From Pseudomonas sp. ZH-FAD (GTDB lineage Bacteria; Pseudomonadota; Gammaproteobacteria; Pseudomonadales; Pseudomonadaceae): a stretch of DNA of 64,000 nucleotides. Positions 54,612-62,098 of the stretch are shown here, piece after piece. The stretch covers positions 1 through 64,000 of the forward strand of contig NZ_PGLR01000029.1 in NCBI RefSeq assembly GCF_002803095.1. Direction: 5' to 3'. Position 1 is the stretch's first letter; each line of letters begins with the position of its first letter. The position numbers and the translations under genes are program-made. A model generated the notes under the pieces. The model was not told the DNA's origin. It saw only the letters and a list, made by a program, of their open reading frames with translations, and did no database searches.

Positions 54612-54824
54612 ATGAGGATCATCCGTCTGAAAGAAGTCACCAACTCGACTGGCCTTGCTCGGTCGACTCTCTACAAGTACATCGCAGAAGACACCTTCCC
54701 TAAACCAGTTCCGCTTGGCGATCGCTGCGTCGGATGGGTTGAGGAGGAGGTGCACGACTGGATCATGGCCAAGATTGAGGCGCGCGATATGGCTGCGGGA
54801 GTCGGGCAGCCTGTCTCGATTTGA
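54612..54824 (+). CDS. AlpA-family regulator
   Basis: A 70-residue AlpA/MerR-like HTH protein: RLKEVTNSTGLARSTLYKYI, then FPKPVPLGDRCVGWVEEEVHDWI. AlpA proteins turn on integrase or excision genes of prophage-like elements, yet no integrase is next to this one. The ATG follows ACAGGAGCCCGTTC. A hairpin lies just after it. Confidence 0.9.
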   Translation: MRIIRLKEVTNSTGLARSTLYKYIAEDTFPKPVPLGDRCVGWVEEEVHDWIMAKIEARDMAAGVGQPVSI

Positions 54825-55192
54825 AGGTGTGTATTGATGCCCTGACCGGCTAAACCGGTCAGGGTATTTATGCCGCCTTGCTGCCAAATGCCCTCAGCTA
54901 ACTCCCCGTCCTCTACGAATAGAAAATCTCTAGGTTGCTGGGAAAGTCTTGCCTCTGGTTTTCCTGGCTGGTCGATACCGTGCTGAGCGACGGGCTGCTT
55001 GTTCTAGTTATATACCTCAATACCTCATCAATCATACCCATAGCACCATGACCCGTAGCCATCAGAACTAGCTGCGCATGGTCATGACAGGGCGCTGTTG
55101 CTGACCACACAGCAACAGCACTAGCAGGCTCCGAGCAGTAAAAAAATACAGACCTTGCACCTGATATGTACTCACAACCCAGGTGCATCATC
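54825..55192. other. Non-coding 368-base stretch, possible origin region
   Basis: It contains two hairpins. CCCTGACCGG / CCGGTCAGGG with loop CTAAA (54840-54864) may end the alpA transcript. GCTGTTGCTG / CAGCAACAGC with loop ACCACA (55094-55119) lies 75 bases before the Rep-like gene. The latter is placed like a nicking hairpin of rolling-circle origins, but no known nick sequence was recognised. Frames on the minus strand here look accidental. Confidence 0.4.
54840..54864 (+). terminator. Hairpin after alpA
   Basis: A 10-base perfect stem (CCCTGACCGG / CCGGTCAGGG, loop CTAAA) is followed by TATTTAT, a poor T-run. Confidence 0.6.
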
Positions 55193-56137
55193 ATGAACCA
55201 TCGTCACACATCAAAAACCCTCTCTCAGTCCGATATCGCACTCCAGATCGAAGACTTGGTTGAAGCGGTAGAACGCAGCGAAGGGCCTGTGCAGTCGTTG
55301 ACTGCCAGCGGCAAAACCAAACGTACCAAGCTCACTCGGTACTTCGAGAACCTCGATCAGATGCTGGCGCTAGTTAGCCACAGCGATGACTACCACTACG
55401 GGCCGTGCCTGCGGCTGTTCCAACAGGCGTGTTACGACGTCGGTGTGGAACACAGTCCACTGGTAGGGATCAATTCTTTCAATGAAGAAACCTCCCAGTA
55501 CCGTGACTACAGCGATACGCTCAACTGCCTGGCTGAGCGTATCCGCCAACTGAATCGTGAACGCAGCTACCGTCGTCGTCGGGATGACGCACGATATCAG
55601 CAGCGCCAGCAGTCCCGTGAGGTGGCTGAATACGTTGACCAGGTACTGGATCGCTATGCCACGACCCTGGTGATCAGGGTCAACCTGTACTACCGCTCCG
55701 CTGCTAAGGCGAGGCTGAGGGTGGAGCATGTGTTTGCGGATTTGCACCGACTGATTCGGGCGCGTGAGCGCAATCCGATCTTCGACCATGAGACTGGTTA
55801 CATCTGCCGTGTAGAGCAGGGAAAGCGTCGTGGGTACCACATCCATGCGGCCTTTTTCTTCAATGGCGCTATGGTGCGTGGCGATATCTACAAAGCGCAG
55901 CAGATCGGTGCCCTGTGGGAGCAGATCACCCGTAGTAGGGGGAGCTACGACAGCTGCAATCACAACAAAGCCCAGTACGGTGATAAATGCGGTATCGGGA
56001 TGATTCACCGTCGTGACGAGCGGACTCGTGGCAATGTGCATCGTACGATGAGCTATCTGGTCAAGCGGTTTCAGCGACTTAGATTACGTCCGAAGGGGGC
56101 GAAGTGCTTGCGTAAGGGGCAACCTGTACTCCGGTAG
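55193..56137 (+). CDS. YagK/YfjJ (inovirus Gp2-like) protein, putative HUH-type Rep
   Basis: A 314-residue protein of the YagK_YfjJ_C/inovirus Gp2 type. The C-terminal domain shows a strand TTLVIRVNLYY (about 157-167), an HUH-like pair H216-I-H218 in YHIHAAFFF, and Y288-L-V-K291 in MSYLVK, in the order of rolling-circle Rep motifs 1 to 3. The N-terminal 140 residues are basic and helical. The ATG at 55193 (AGGTGCATCATC before it) is preferred over 55166, which has no ribosome site. Nicking activity is an inference. Confidence 0.75.
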   Translation: MNHRHTSKTLSQSDIALQIEDLVEAVERSEGPVQSLTASGKTKRTKLTRYFENLDQMLALVSHSDDYHYGPCLRLFQQACYDVGVEHSPLVGINSFNEETSQYRDYSDTLNCLAERIRQLNRERSYRRRRDDARYQQRQQSREVAEYVDQVLDRYATTLVIRVNLYYRSAAKARLRVEHVFADLHRLIRARERNPIFDHETGYICRVEQGKRRGYHIHAAFFFNGAMVRGDIYKAQQIGALWEQITRSRGSYDSCNHNKAQYGDKCGIGMIHRRDERTRGNVHRTMSYLVKRFQRLRLRPKGAKCLRKGQPVLR

Positions 56138-56310
56138 CTTGGTATTGGTACGCCGCTAGCCCTATTCCCTGGGAAGGTGTGCTCGGTGGTGTGGAGATAC
56201 GGTTGAGGCGGGCGTCAGCGTTTGACCGGAATAGGCTCCTCGAAGGGGCTGCTCCCTTGGTCTACTTAGCCGCTCGCCTGCTCGCCTGCTCGCCCTTCGA
56301 GCTCGTCAAT

Positions 56311-56718
56311 TTAGCGCTGCTGACTCAGCGACCCGATAATCCGGCATTCCTCGATTACCCCACCATGGCAGCAGGACAGCAAGTGCTGCAGTTCGTTCTC
56401 CAGCCCCTGTAGGTCGTGGATGCGCAATCTCACCTGCTCCAACTGCTCGGCCACCTTGGCATCCACCGAGGCGCATGACGCTTGGCGGTGGTCGGAAAAA
56501 ACCAGCAACTGACGGATGTCGTTAAGACTGAAGCCCAAGGCGCGGCTGCGACGAATGAACAGCAGTCGATCACGTTCCTCCGCTGTGTACTGGCGGTAGC
56601 CGGAAGCGTTGCGCGAAACCATGGGCAGCAGGCCCAATTGCTCGTAGTAGCGAATGGTTACCGCCTTGGTATCGGTTAGGCGCGCCAGTTGGCCCACAGT
56701 GAAGTTCGTCGTACTCAT
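56311..56718 (-). CDS. MerR-family metal-responsive regulator (CadR/PbrR-like)
   Basis: A 135-residue MerR protein: HTH at 5-45 (FTVGQLARLTDTKAVTIRYYEQ), a dimer helix, and Cys residues C82, C116, C117 and C125 (SCASVD, LLSCCHGG, EECRI) where CadR/PbrR/ZntR bind metal. It probably senses a thiophilic ion such as Cd, Pb or Zn; sequence alone does not separate these. The start at 56718 fits the family; it diverges from the transporter gene across a typical MerR promoter. Confidence 0.88.
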   Translation of the reverse strand: MSTTNFTVGQLARLTDTKAVTIRYYEQLGLLPMVSRNASGYRQYTAEERDRLLFIRRSRALGFSLNDIRQLLVFSDHRQASCASVDAKVAEQLEQVRLRIHDLQGLENELQHLLSCCHGGVIEECRIIGSLSQQR

Positions 56719-56723
56719 GGCAC

Positions 56724-56754
56724 TTGACCTTATAGTCGCTATAACCCTCATTCT
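56724..56754 (+). promoter_or_regulatory. MerR-type promoter of the metal cassette
   Basis: A -35 TTGACC (56724-56729) and a -10-like CATTCT (56749-56754) are 19 bases apart, the long spacer of MerR-controlled promoters. The spacer holds the dyad TTATAG-TCG-CTATAA (56730-56744). Confidence 0.7.
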
Positions 56755-56786
56755 AACGACAAGATCGAGCGAACGAGGTACGGATC

Positions 56787-57593
56787 ATGGACAGCTGCTG
56801 CGAAAACAAGGCCGGCGAACTGGCCCAGCTGCGCGCTAAACAGAGCCGAGTGCTCTATATCGTCCTGGCCGTCAACGTCGTCATGTTCCTGGTGGAGTTC
56901 ATCGCCGGTTGGATCGCCAACTCAACGGCGCTGCTCGGTGACTCGCTGGACATGTTCGGCGACGCGTCGGTGTATGCCCTTACGCTGTTCGTCATGCACC
57001 GCAGTGTTCGAGCCCGCGCCGGAGCCGCGCTGTTCAAAGGCGGGTTCATGCTGTTGTTCGGCGTGCTGGTGGTAGCCGATGCTCTGCGCAAACTGATACT
57101 GCAGGAAGTGCCGTCTGCCGATCTGATGGGTGTCATCGGCACACTCGCACTGATCGCCAATGGCTACTGCTTCGCGCTGCTCTACAGCCATCGCTCCGAT
57201 GACCTGAACATGCGTTCGACCTGGCTCTGCTCGCGTAACGACTTGCTGGCCAACAGCAGCGTGATTATCGCAGCAGGCATGGTCGCGCTGACAGGCAGCT
57301 TGTGGCCGGACATCCTCGTCGGCCTGGCCATCGCCGCATTGTTCCTGCACTCCGCCGGGCAGATCATCCGCGAGGCTTGGATAGAGTGGCGAGCCAGCGC
57401 GCCTGAGCCGCAGCAATGCCCACAGCCGTTGCTGGGTATCACCGAACCGACCGCTACGCCAGTCCAGTTTGAGCCGGCCAAGAGTTGCTGCGCGGGTGAG
57501 GCTCAGACAGCGAAGAAGGACACCTGCTGCGAACAGCCCCGAGCCGCCAGCACGCCGGTGAAGGGCTGCTGCTCGCCTAAGCAACAGGACTAG
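56787..57593 (+). CDS. Cation transporter, CDF-like, with Cys-Cys tail
   Basis: A 268-residue inner-membrane protein of the cation diffusion facilitator type with six helices. The metal site has D55-x-x-x-D59 in helix 2 (SLDMFGDAS) and D152-x-x-x-N156 in helix 5 (SRNDLLANS) instead of the usual His/Asp pairs, as in a known MerR-linked subfamily. Cys pairs occur at 4-5, 234-235, 247-248 and 261-262, probably for metal delivery. The ATG follows AGGTACGGATC. It heads the operon ending at 59637. Confidence 0.87.
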   Translation: MDSCCENKAGELAQLRAKQSRVLYIVLAVNVVMFLVEFIAGWIANSTALLGDSLDMFGDASVYALTLFVMHRSVRARAGAALFKGGFMLLFGVLVVADALRKLILQEVPSADLMGVIGTLALIANGYCFALLYSHRSDDLNMRSTWLCSRNDLLANSSVIIAAGMVALTGSLWPDILVGLAIAALFLHSAGQIIREAWIEWRASAPEPQQCPQPLLGITEPTATPVQFEPAKSCCAGEAQTAKKDTCCEQPRAASTPVKGCCSPKQQD

Positions 57594-57620
57594 AAACTCA
57601 TAACAACAAGGAGTACAGCG

Positions 57621-58052
57621 ATGCGCAGACTCGTACAACTCGCGACTACAGCACTGCTGCTGATCGCCTCGACGGCGGCCATGGCCGAGCTGCAGGTCAG
57701 CGAGGCAAAGCTAAGGCTGTTGCCGGGTAACTTACCGGCGGCCGGCTATTTCACTCTGACCAACACCGGCAACCAGCCGGTGGTACTGACCGGCGCCCAG
57801 AGCACCGCCTTCCTCCAGGTGATGATGCATCGCAGCTCGCTGGAAAACGGCATGGCCAGCATGCAGCACGTCGCTCAGGTCGAGGTAGCCGCTGGCGCGA
57901 CGTTGAAATTCGCCCCCGGCGGTTATCACCTGATGCTGATGCAGCGCCAACGCGAGTTGGCCCTGGGCGACCAAGTCGAAGCAAGCCTGCTCTTCGCCGA
58001 TGGCCAGAGCCTGTCGGTGACCTTCACCACCGTACCGCCTGGCGCGGACTGA
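57621..58052 (+). CDS. PCuAC-type periplasmic copper chaperone
   Basis: A 143-residue protein with a signal peptide (about 1-22, STAAMA-ELQV). It has the complete copper motif H70-x10-M81-x21-H103-x-M105 of the PCuAC family, which binds Cu(I) in the periplasm and serves cytochrome oxidase assembly. The ATG follows AACAAGGAGTACAGCG, 27 bases after the transporter gene. Its partner here may be metal homeostasis rather than oxidase assembly. Confidence 0.9.
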   Translation: MRRLVQLATTALLLIASTAAMAELQVSEAKLRLLPGNLPAAGYFTLTNTGNQPVVLTGAQSTAFLQVMMHRSSLENGMASMQHVAQVEVAAGATLKFAPGGYHLMLMQRQRELALGDQVEASLLFADGQSLSVTFTTVPPGAD

Positions 58053-58062
58053 GGATCAGCAA

Positions 58063-58497
58063 ATGACCACCCAAACGCCCTCGCATCTGTGGGCTCTCCT
58101 GCTCCTTGCCTGGCTGGTAGCGCTGGTGTCGACGCTTTCCGCACTCTTCATCGGTGAGGTGATGGGCCAGGCGCCCTGCGTGCTGTGCTGGTTCCAGCGC
58201 GCCTTCATGTTTCCCCTGGCGGTGATCCTGGCTATTGCCTGCTACCGCTCGGATTTCGCCGTCTGGCGCTATGCACTGCCGCTGGCCGGCATCGGTGCGT
58301 TACTAGCCTTTGTGCACGTACTGCTCTACGCCGGCTTGATTCCGCAGCCGATTCAACCCTGCACGGCCACCGGGCCATCGTGCTCCGGTGCCGGCATGAC
58401 CATCTTCGGCGGCGTACCGCTGCCGGGGCTGGCGCTGTTCGCTTTCGTTCTGATCGTCATTTTGCTTGTCCTTATCCGTCGGAGAACCACCCCATGA
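58063..58497 (+). CDS. DsbB/BdbC-family disulfide oxidoreductase
   Basis: A 144-residue membrane protein with four helices. The first pair C39-V-L-C42 and second pair C100...C107 are in the positions used by DsbB/BdbC to pass electrons from DsbA to quinone. It overlaps the DsbA-like gene by four bases (ATGA), so they form a private pair apart from the housekeeping Dsb system. Confidence 0.9.
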   Translation: MTTQTPSHLWALLLLAWLVALVSTLSALFIGEVMGQAPCVLCWFQRAFMFPLAVILAIACYRSDFAVWRYALPLAGIGALLAFVHVLLYAGLIPQPIQPCTATGPSCSGAGMTIFGGVPLPGLALFAFVLIVILLVLIRRRTTP

Positions 58498-59168
58498 ACC
58501 GCCGTACTCTGGTCCTGATCATCAGCGTGGTGATTCTGATCGCCTTCGCTGCAGCCGCTTACTTCTACTCGCCGTCTGCGCCGCCCCCAGCGGAGCAGCC
58601 CGCTCAAGCCCAGTCCCCGGCACAGCAGGCAACTTCCAGTGCAGCCAATCTGGTTCGCTTCCACTCGCCGGTCTTCGGCCCTGCGCAGGCACCGGTCACC
58701 ATCGTCGAGTTCTTCGATCCTTCCTGCGAGGCCTGCCGCGCCTTCTATCCCCATGTGAAGAAGATCCTCGACGAGAATCCCGACAGCGTACGCCTGGTGT
58801 TGCGCTACGTACTGTTCCACCAGGGCTCGGAAGAAGTCTCACGGCTGCTGGAAGCAGCTCGCAAGCAGAATCTCTACCCGCAAGTCCTGGAAGCGGTGCT
58901 TGAGGCTCAGCCAGGCTGGCATGACGATCCCAAAGTACTGGAAGCTTGGGTTGCCGCTGAGCGCGCCGGACTGGATATAGAGAAGGCTCGCGCAGACATG
59001 CATACGCCAGCCGTTGATGCGGTGCTGCAACTGGATATGCAGGATGTGAAGGCTGTAGGTGTCCAGGGCACGCCGACCTTCTTCGTCAATGGTCGTCCAC
59101 TGGATAAGTTCGGCCCTGAGCCGCTGCGCCAGATGGTCGCCAGCGAAGTCGCCAAGGTCGGGAAGTGA
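58494..59168 (+). CDS. DsbA-like membrane-anchored thioredoxin-fold protein
   Basis: A 224-residue protein with an N-terminal hydrophobic anchor (about 6-23), a Pro/Ala/Gln-rich linker and a DsbA-type domain. The active site is C78-E-A-C81 (PSCEACRAF) and the cis-Pro loop is in GVQGTPTFFVNG. It is the substrate-facing partner of the preceding DsbB-like protein. The ATG lies in the ATGA overlap; longer upstream frames lie in dsbB. Confidence 0.9.
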   Translation: MNRRTLVLIISVVILIAFAAAAYFYSPSAPPPAEQPAQAQSPAQQATSSAANLVRFHSPVFGPAQAPVTIVEFFDPSCEACRAFYPHVKKILDENPDSVRLVLRYVLFHQGSEEVSRLLEAARKQNLYPQVLEAVLEAQPGWHDDPKVLEAWVAAERAGLDIEKARADMHTPAVDAVLQLDMQDVKAVGVQGTPTFFVNGRPLDKFGPEPLRQMVASEVAKVGK

Positions 59169-59172
59169 TGTC

Positions 59173-59637
59173 ATGGGCGCATTGGAGAACCGCATTCCTC
59201 CGCCTTTAGTCGCCACCCTTTTTGGCTTGCTGATGTGGCTTGCAGCCCATCATCTGCCGGGTGCTCTGGAACTGAAAGTCGAGTGGCGTGCCAGCATAGC
59301 TCTGTTGGTGTTGCTGGCGGGCGTCGCCATCTGCTTGGCTGGCGTGCTGTCCTTCCGTGTAGCCCGTACCACGGTCAACCCGCTGAGGCCGGAAACGGCT
59401 TCGGCGTTGGTACGCTCGGGCATATACCGACATACGCGTAATCCCATGTATCTCGGCTTTGCTACTGGCTTGCTTGCCTGGTCGGTCTATCTAGCCTGGC
59501 CGCCAGCACTGCTGGGTGTGCTGGGCTTTGTGCTGTACATGAACCGTTTTCAGATCGCACCTGAGGAGCGAGCCCTTACCGGTCTCTTTGGAAATGACTT
59601 CGTACAGTACTGTCGTCAGGTCAGGCGCTGGCTTTAG
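59173..59637 (+). CDS. Isoprenylcysteine carboxyl methyltransferase-like membrane protein
   Basis: A 154-residue protein with four or five helices and the ICMT/PEMT hallmark SGIYRHTRNPMYLGF, then a conserved EERALTGLFGNDFVQYC near the C-terminus. Bacterial homologues are frequent in metal resistance operons, but their substrate is not known. It begins four bases after the DsbA stop and ends the cassette. The gap 59638-59917 shows no further gene. Confidence 0.87.
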   Translation: MGALENRIPPPLVATLFGLLMWLAAHHLPGALELKVEWRASIALLVLLAGVAICLAGVLSFRVARTTVNPLRPETASALVRSGIYRHTRNPMYLGFATGLLAWSVYLAWPPALLGVLGFVLYMNRFQIAPEERALTGLFGNDFVQYCRQVRRWL

Positions 59638-59893
59638 CGCCAATGGATACCCTCTTCTGCCCCTGTTTGTGTAAAAGCAACGGTATCGACCTTGCTGTGA
59701 TTTGATGACTTCAAATCTGCTATTAGCAGGGAAGCGTTTATCCAAGGGCGAGGCGAGACCAGCCTACTTTGCTTGCCGAGCGTCAAGATGGCTGATTGGC
59801 GGACTTAAATCCGGTGTGGTCGCGACGTTTTCATCGACGAAGCCGAGCATACCAAACTGAGTTAATGAGAACTTGCGTGGGCTTTATGCAATA

Positions 59894-59910
59894 CCCCCTT
59901 GAAAAGGGGG
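59894..59910 (-). terminator. Hairpin after the DUF2790 gene
   Basis: CCCCCTT / AAGGGGG with loop GAA forms a 7-base stem 8 bases past the stop. The following minus-strand bases are not T-rich. Confidence 0.5.
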
Positions 59911-59917
59911 CTGGCTG

Positions 59918-60247
59918 TCAGCGTTGATTGCGACACTCGCCATAACTTCGATAGCGGATGCTGCGTAGTTCATCGTTTGAGTCCTCGAATACCATGATCA
60001 TCGGTACTGCGCCGCAGTACTCGATGTTCGGGCTCTGATAAATGACTTTGGCTACGTTCAGTTTCATGCTGTAGCTATAGTCTTGAATTTCAGGCACTGG
60101 CTTGCCGGTGCGCTCGGCATATTTCTGAGCGATCTCGACACTCTTCTGTTCGATCTGCCTGACCTTGTCCTCTGGAAAGGACTGTGCGTAAGTGCTGCCA
60201 GCAGCCAGCAGAAGAGCGATCGGAAGGAGGCGTTTGAGCAGTTTCAT
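59918..60247 (-). CDS. DUF2790-family secreted protein
   Basis: A 109-residue protein with a signal peptide (about 1-21, GSTYA-QSFPE). The DYSYSMKLNVAKVI and CGAVPMIMVFEDS segments are typical of DUF2790, a Pseudomonas family of small secreted proteins of unknown function, often many per genome. Two Cys residues (C88 and C105 by count) could form a disulfide. Confidence 0.85.
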   Translation of the reverse strand: MKLLKRLLPIALLLAAGSTYAQSFPEDKVRQIEQKSVEIAQKYAERTGKPVPEIQDYSYSMKLNVAKVIYQSPNIEYCGAVPMIMVFEDSNDELRSIRYRSYGECRNQR

Positions 60248-60333
60248 GAGTAGGCCCGTTGGCTAGTGTTTAGCAAACATTAGCGATTCGTCCCTTACCC
60301 AGGCATTGCGCCAACATTACAATCGCGAAAGGG

Positions 60334-60359
60334 GCTGGCAGGTGAGGGCACCTGCCAGC
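60334..60359 (-). terminator. Hairpin after the OprO/OprP-like porin
   Basis: GCTGGCAGGTG / CACCTGCCAGC with loop AGGG is an 11-base perfect stem, 8 bases past the porin stop. A T-run is poor (CCCCTTTC). Confidence 0.65.
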
Positions 60360-60366
60360 GACTGAC

Positions 60367-61680
60367 TCAGAATGCGTACTGCAAGCGCATGACGACGCCG
60401 TCGCCGCTATCATCACCGACCGAGTTACTGACCCTGTCGGTACTGGCCTTGATGTAGTTGGCACTGATCTTTACCGCGTCGTTGGCGTACCAGTTGACAC
60501 CCAAGGTGTGAGCCTTGCCGCTTGCATCGCCGACTTGCCGCGTCGCGCTACTACTGGTCACGTTGTCATCTTCTATGTTGATCGAGTCGAATCGGTAGAA
60601 TAACTCCCATGCGCCTAACTGTTTGTTGGCAGGTTTGATGGTGTCGAACTTGGCTCCATCGAGTTTATAGAGGCGCGGCTCACCTGTGAGCGTATAGGCC
60701 ATCTGCACATAGTAGCCCTTGGCGTCTATATCGCTGCTAGCCTGATCGGCCTTGAGTGTGCGGCTAAGGTATTCGCCCTGAATCGAAAAGGCATTCAGTG
60801 CCCATGCACCTTCTACGCCCCAAACGGCATCGTCTTCCCAGAGGTCGGCAGTGGCCGCGCTACCACCGAACAGCGCACGGTTGCCGTTGGCGCCGGCACT
60901 GTTGCCACCGTTGGTATCGACGCCGCGCATCCCCATACGCGAGCGAATGCGAGTATCCACTGCACTGCCACTGAGGTCGCGATAGGCGTACTGCAGGCCT
61001 ACATGCAGAACGTTACCCGGTTGGTTCAACGGCGCAAAAACGCCGCGAGCGTTGTAGCGTTTGACGCTGTCGCCGTCGGTATCGTTATTGTTCTCGCTGA
61101 AAACGCTGCCTGACAGGAACACGCTGTCAGCGAGTACGCTGCTGGCCTGTACGCCCATGCCCGAGTTGTCATTTGTCCATTCGGCCAGGTCGTATGAAAG
61201 GTTGCGTTCCAGGGCTGTCGTCCATTTGGAACTGGTAGCCTTTTCCAAGCCGAAGTCGGTGTAGAAACGCCCGAGCTTGATGTTCAGGGGGCTGAAACCA
61301 GTGTAGGTCACGCTGGCTTCATCGAAATAACCTGCGCTGTCGTTACCGGTGTTTCGTGACAGGTCATAGTTGACCTGGTACTTCCAGTCTTTGTAAGCAG
61401 TGCCACCCAATTCCAGATAGGCGCGACGGAAGTATGCCGCATCGGCAGCGTTGCCATTACGGGTGTAGTAGTCGTCGAACATCGCATAGTCGGCCTGTAG
61501 ACGCCCACCGATCTTGAAGCTGAATGCCTTGTCGGTCGTCGCGACCTCCAGGCCACCTTTGGTCTTGATAACGATGTCAGCACCATCGGTGGTGACCGTG
61601 CCGGCCATTACCGAGAAGGCCGGCAGGCTTAGCAGAATGCCGAGTGCCAGTGGGGAGAGTTGGGTGCTTTTGATCAACAT
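60367..61680 (-). CDS. Porin O/P-family outer-membrane protein
   Basis: A 437-residue porin with a signal peptide (about 1-26, ending SVMA-GTVTT) and the phosphate-selective porin family pattern (KIGGRLQADYAMFDDYY, AYFRRAYLELGGTAYKDWKYQVNYD), ending in a C-terminal Phe (RLQYAF). Known relatives OprP/OprO carry phosphate and polyphosphate; the Arg ladder was not checked, so specificity is open. The ATG at 61680 follows AAGGAGCC. Confidence 0.88.
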   Translation of the reverse strand: MLIKSTQLSPLALGILLSLPAFSVMAGTVTTDGADIVIKTKGGLEVATTDKAFSFKIGGRLQADYAMFDDYYTRNGNAADAAYFRRAYLELGGTAYKDWKYQVNYDLSRNTGNDSAGYFDEASVTYTGFSPLNIKLGRFYTDFGLEKATSSKWTTALERNLSYDLAEWTNDNSGMGVQASSVLADSVFLSGSVFSENNNDTDGDSVKRYNARGVFAPLNQPGNVLHVGLQYAYRDLSGSAVDTRIRSRMGMRGVDTNGGNSAGANGNRALFGGSAATADLWEDDAVWGVEGAWALNAFSIQGEYLSRTLKADQASSDIDAKGYYVQMAYTLTGEPRLYKLDGAKFDTIKPANKQLGAWELFYRFDSINIEDDNVTSSSATRQVGDASGKAHTLGVNWYANDAVKISANYIKASTDRVSNSVGDDSGDGVVMRLQYAF

Positions 61681-62098
61681 GCATGGCTCCTTATCGCCGA
61701 GTGCTGGGTGTTGGCGACGCGATGCTTTGCAGTTCGGGTGACGGTTATTGGTCTGTTTTGTGACGTTTTGATTGCGGGGTGTAGGCTGGTTCTGCCAGCC
61801 CAGAGTTGGCGGGTGTTGGGGCTTTTCGGTAATCGTCCGTGGGTGGTTTCACTTCAATTACCGTTTGGTGAAACCGCAGGCTGTGATGACCCCTACGCCG
61901 AAGGTAAGGGCGATCCAGCTAGACCAGCCGAAGTTTGAGTGCTCGGTGAGGGTCACGTTCCCGCATTACAGATAAGTAATTTTCCAGCAAGGCTGGTGAT
62001 AGGTGGTGGTGAGTAGGCTTGCTTGCACGCAATCACTTCTCATCTGCCTTACATGATGCTTCTGGGTCACACATCGAATCGAATACCGGACGGCGCTT
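61681..62098. other. Intergenic 418 bases between divergent porin and LysR genes
   Basis: It must hold both promoters. Two direct GTGACG repeats lie at 61738 and 61760, 22 bases apart, and a small hairpin CCAGC-AAG-GCTGG at 61984-61996. No tRNA, coding frame or strong terminator was recognised. Confidence 0.5.

Larger units (their letters stand above)
52293..56137. mobile_element. Small mobile genomic island, integrase not seen
   Basis: The segment between wspA and the MerR cassette is richer in A/T and uses rarer codons than both neighbours. It holds an RHH-like protein, an HTH-like protein, an AlpA-type regulator and a YagK/YfjJ-type Rep. Such sets occur in phage-like satellites and inovirus-related elements. 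No tyrosine or serine recombinase, tRNA gene or clear att repeat was found, so borders are approximate and the element may be a remnant. Confidence 0.6.

Noticed and set aside
54913..55194. Minus-strand frame of 93 codons upstream of the Rep-like gene
   Set aside because: It covers the hairpin region and the Rep start, lacks a ribosome site and resembles no known protein pattern.
52293..56137. Search for a tRNA gene or direct repeats as attachment site of the island
   Set aside because: No cloverleaf-like sequence and no convincing matching repeat at the two ends was found by eye; the short GGGTCAA repeats near 52370 are not repeated at the right end.
56179..56412. Short plus-strand frame between the Rep-like gene and merR
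   Set aside because: It overlaps the end of the MerR gene on the other strand, has no convincing ribosome site, and contains the simple repeat CTCGCCTG.
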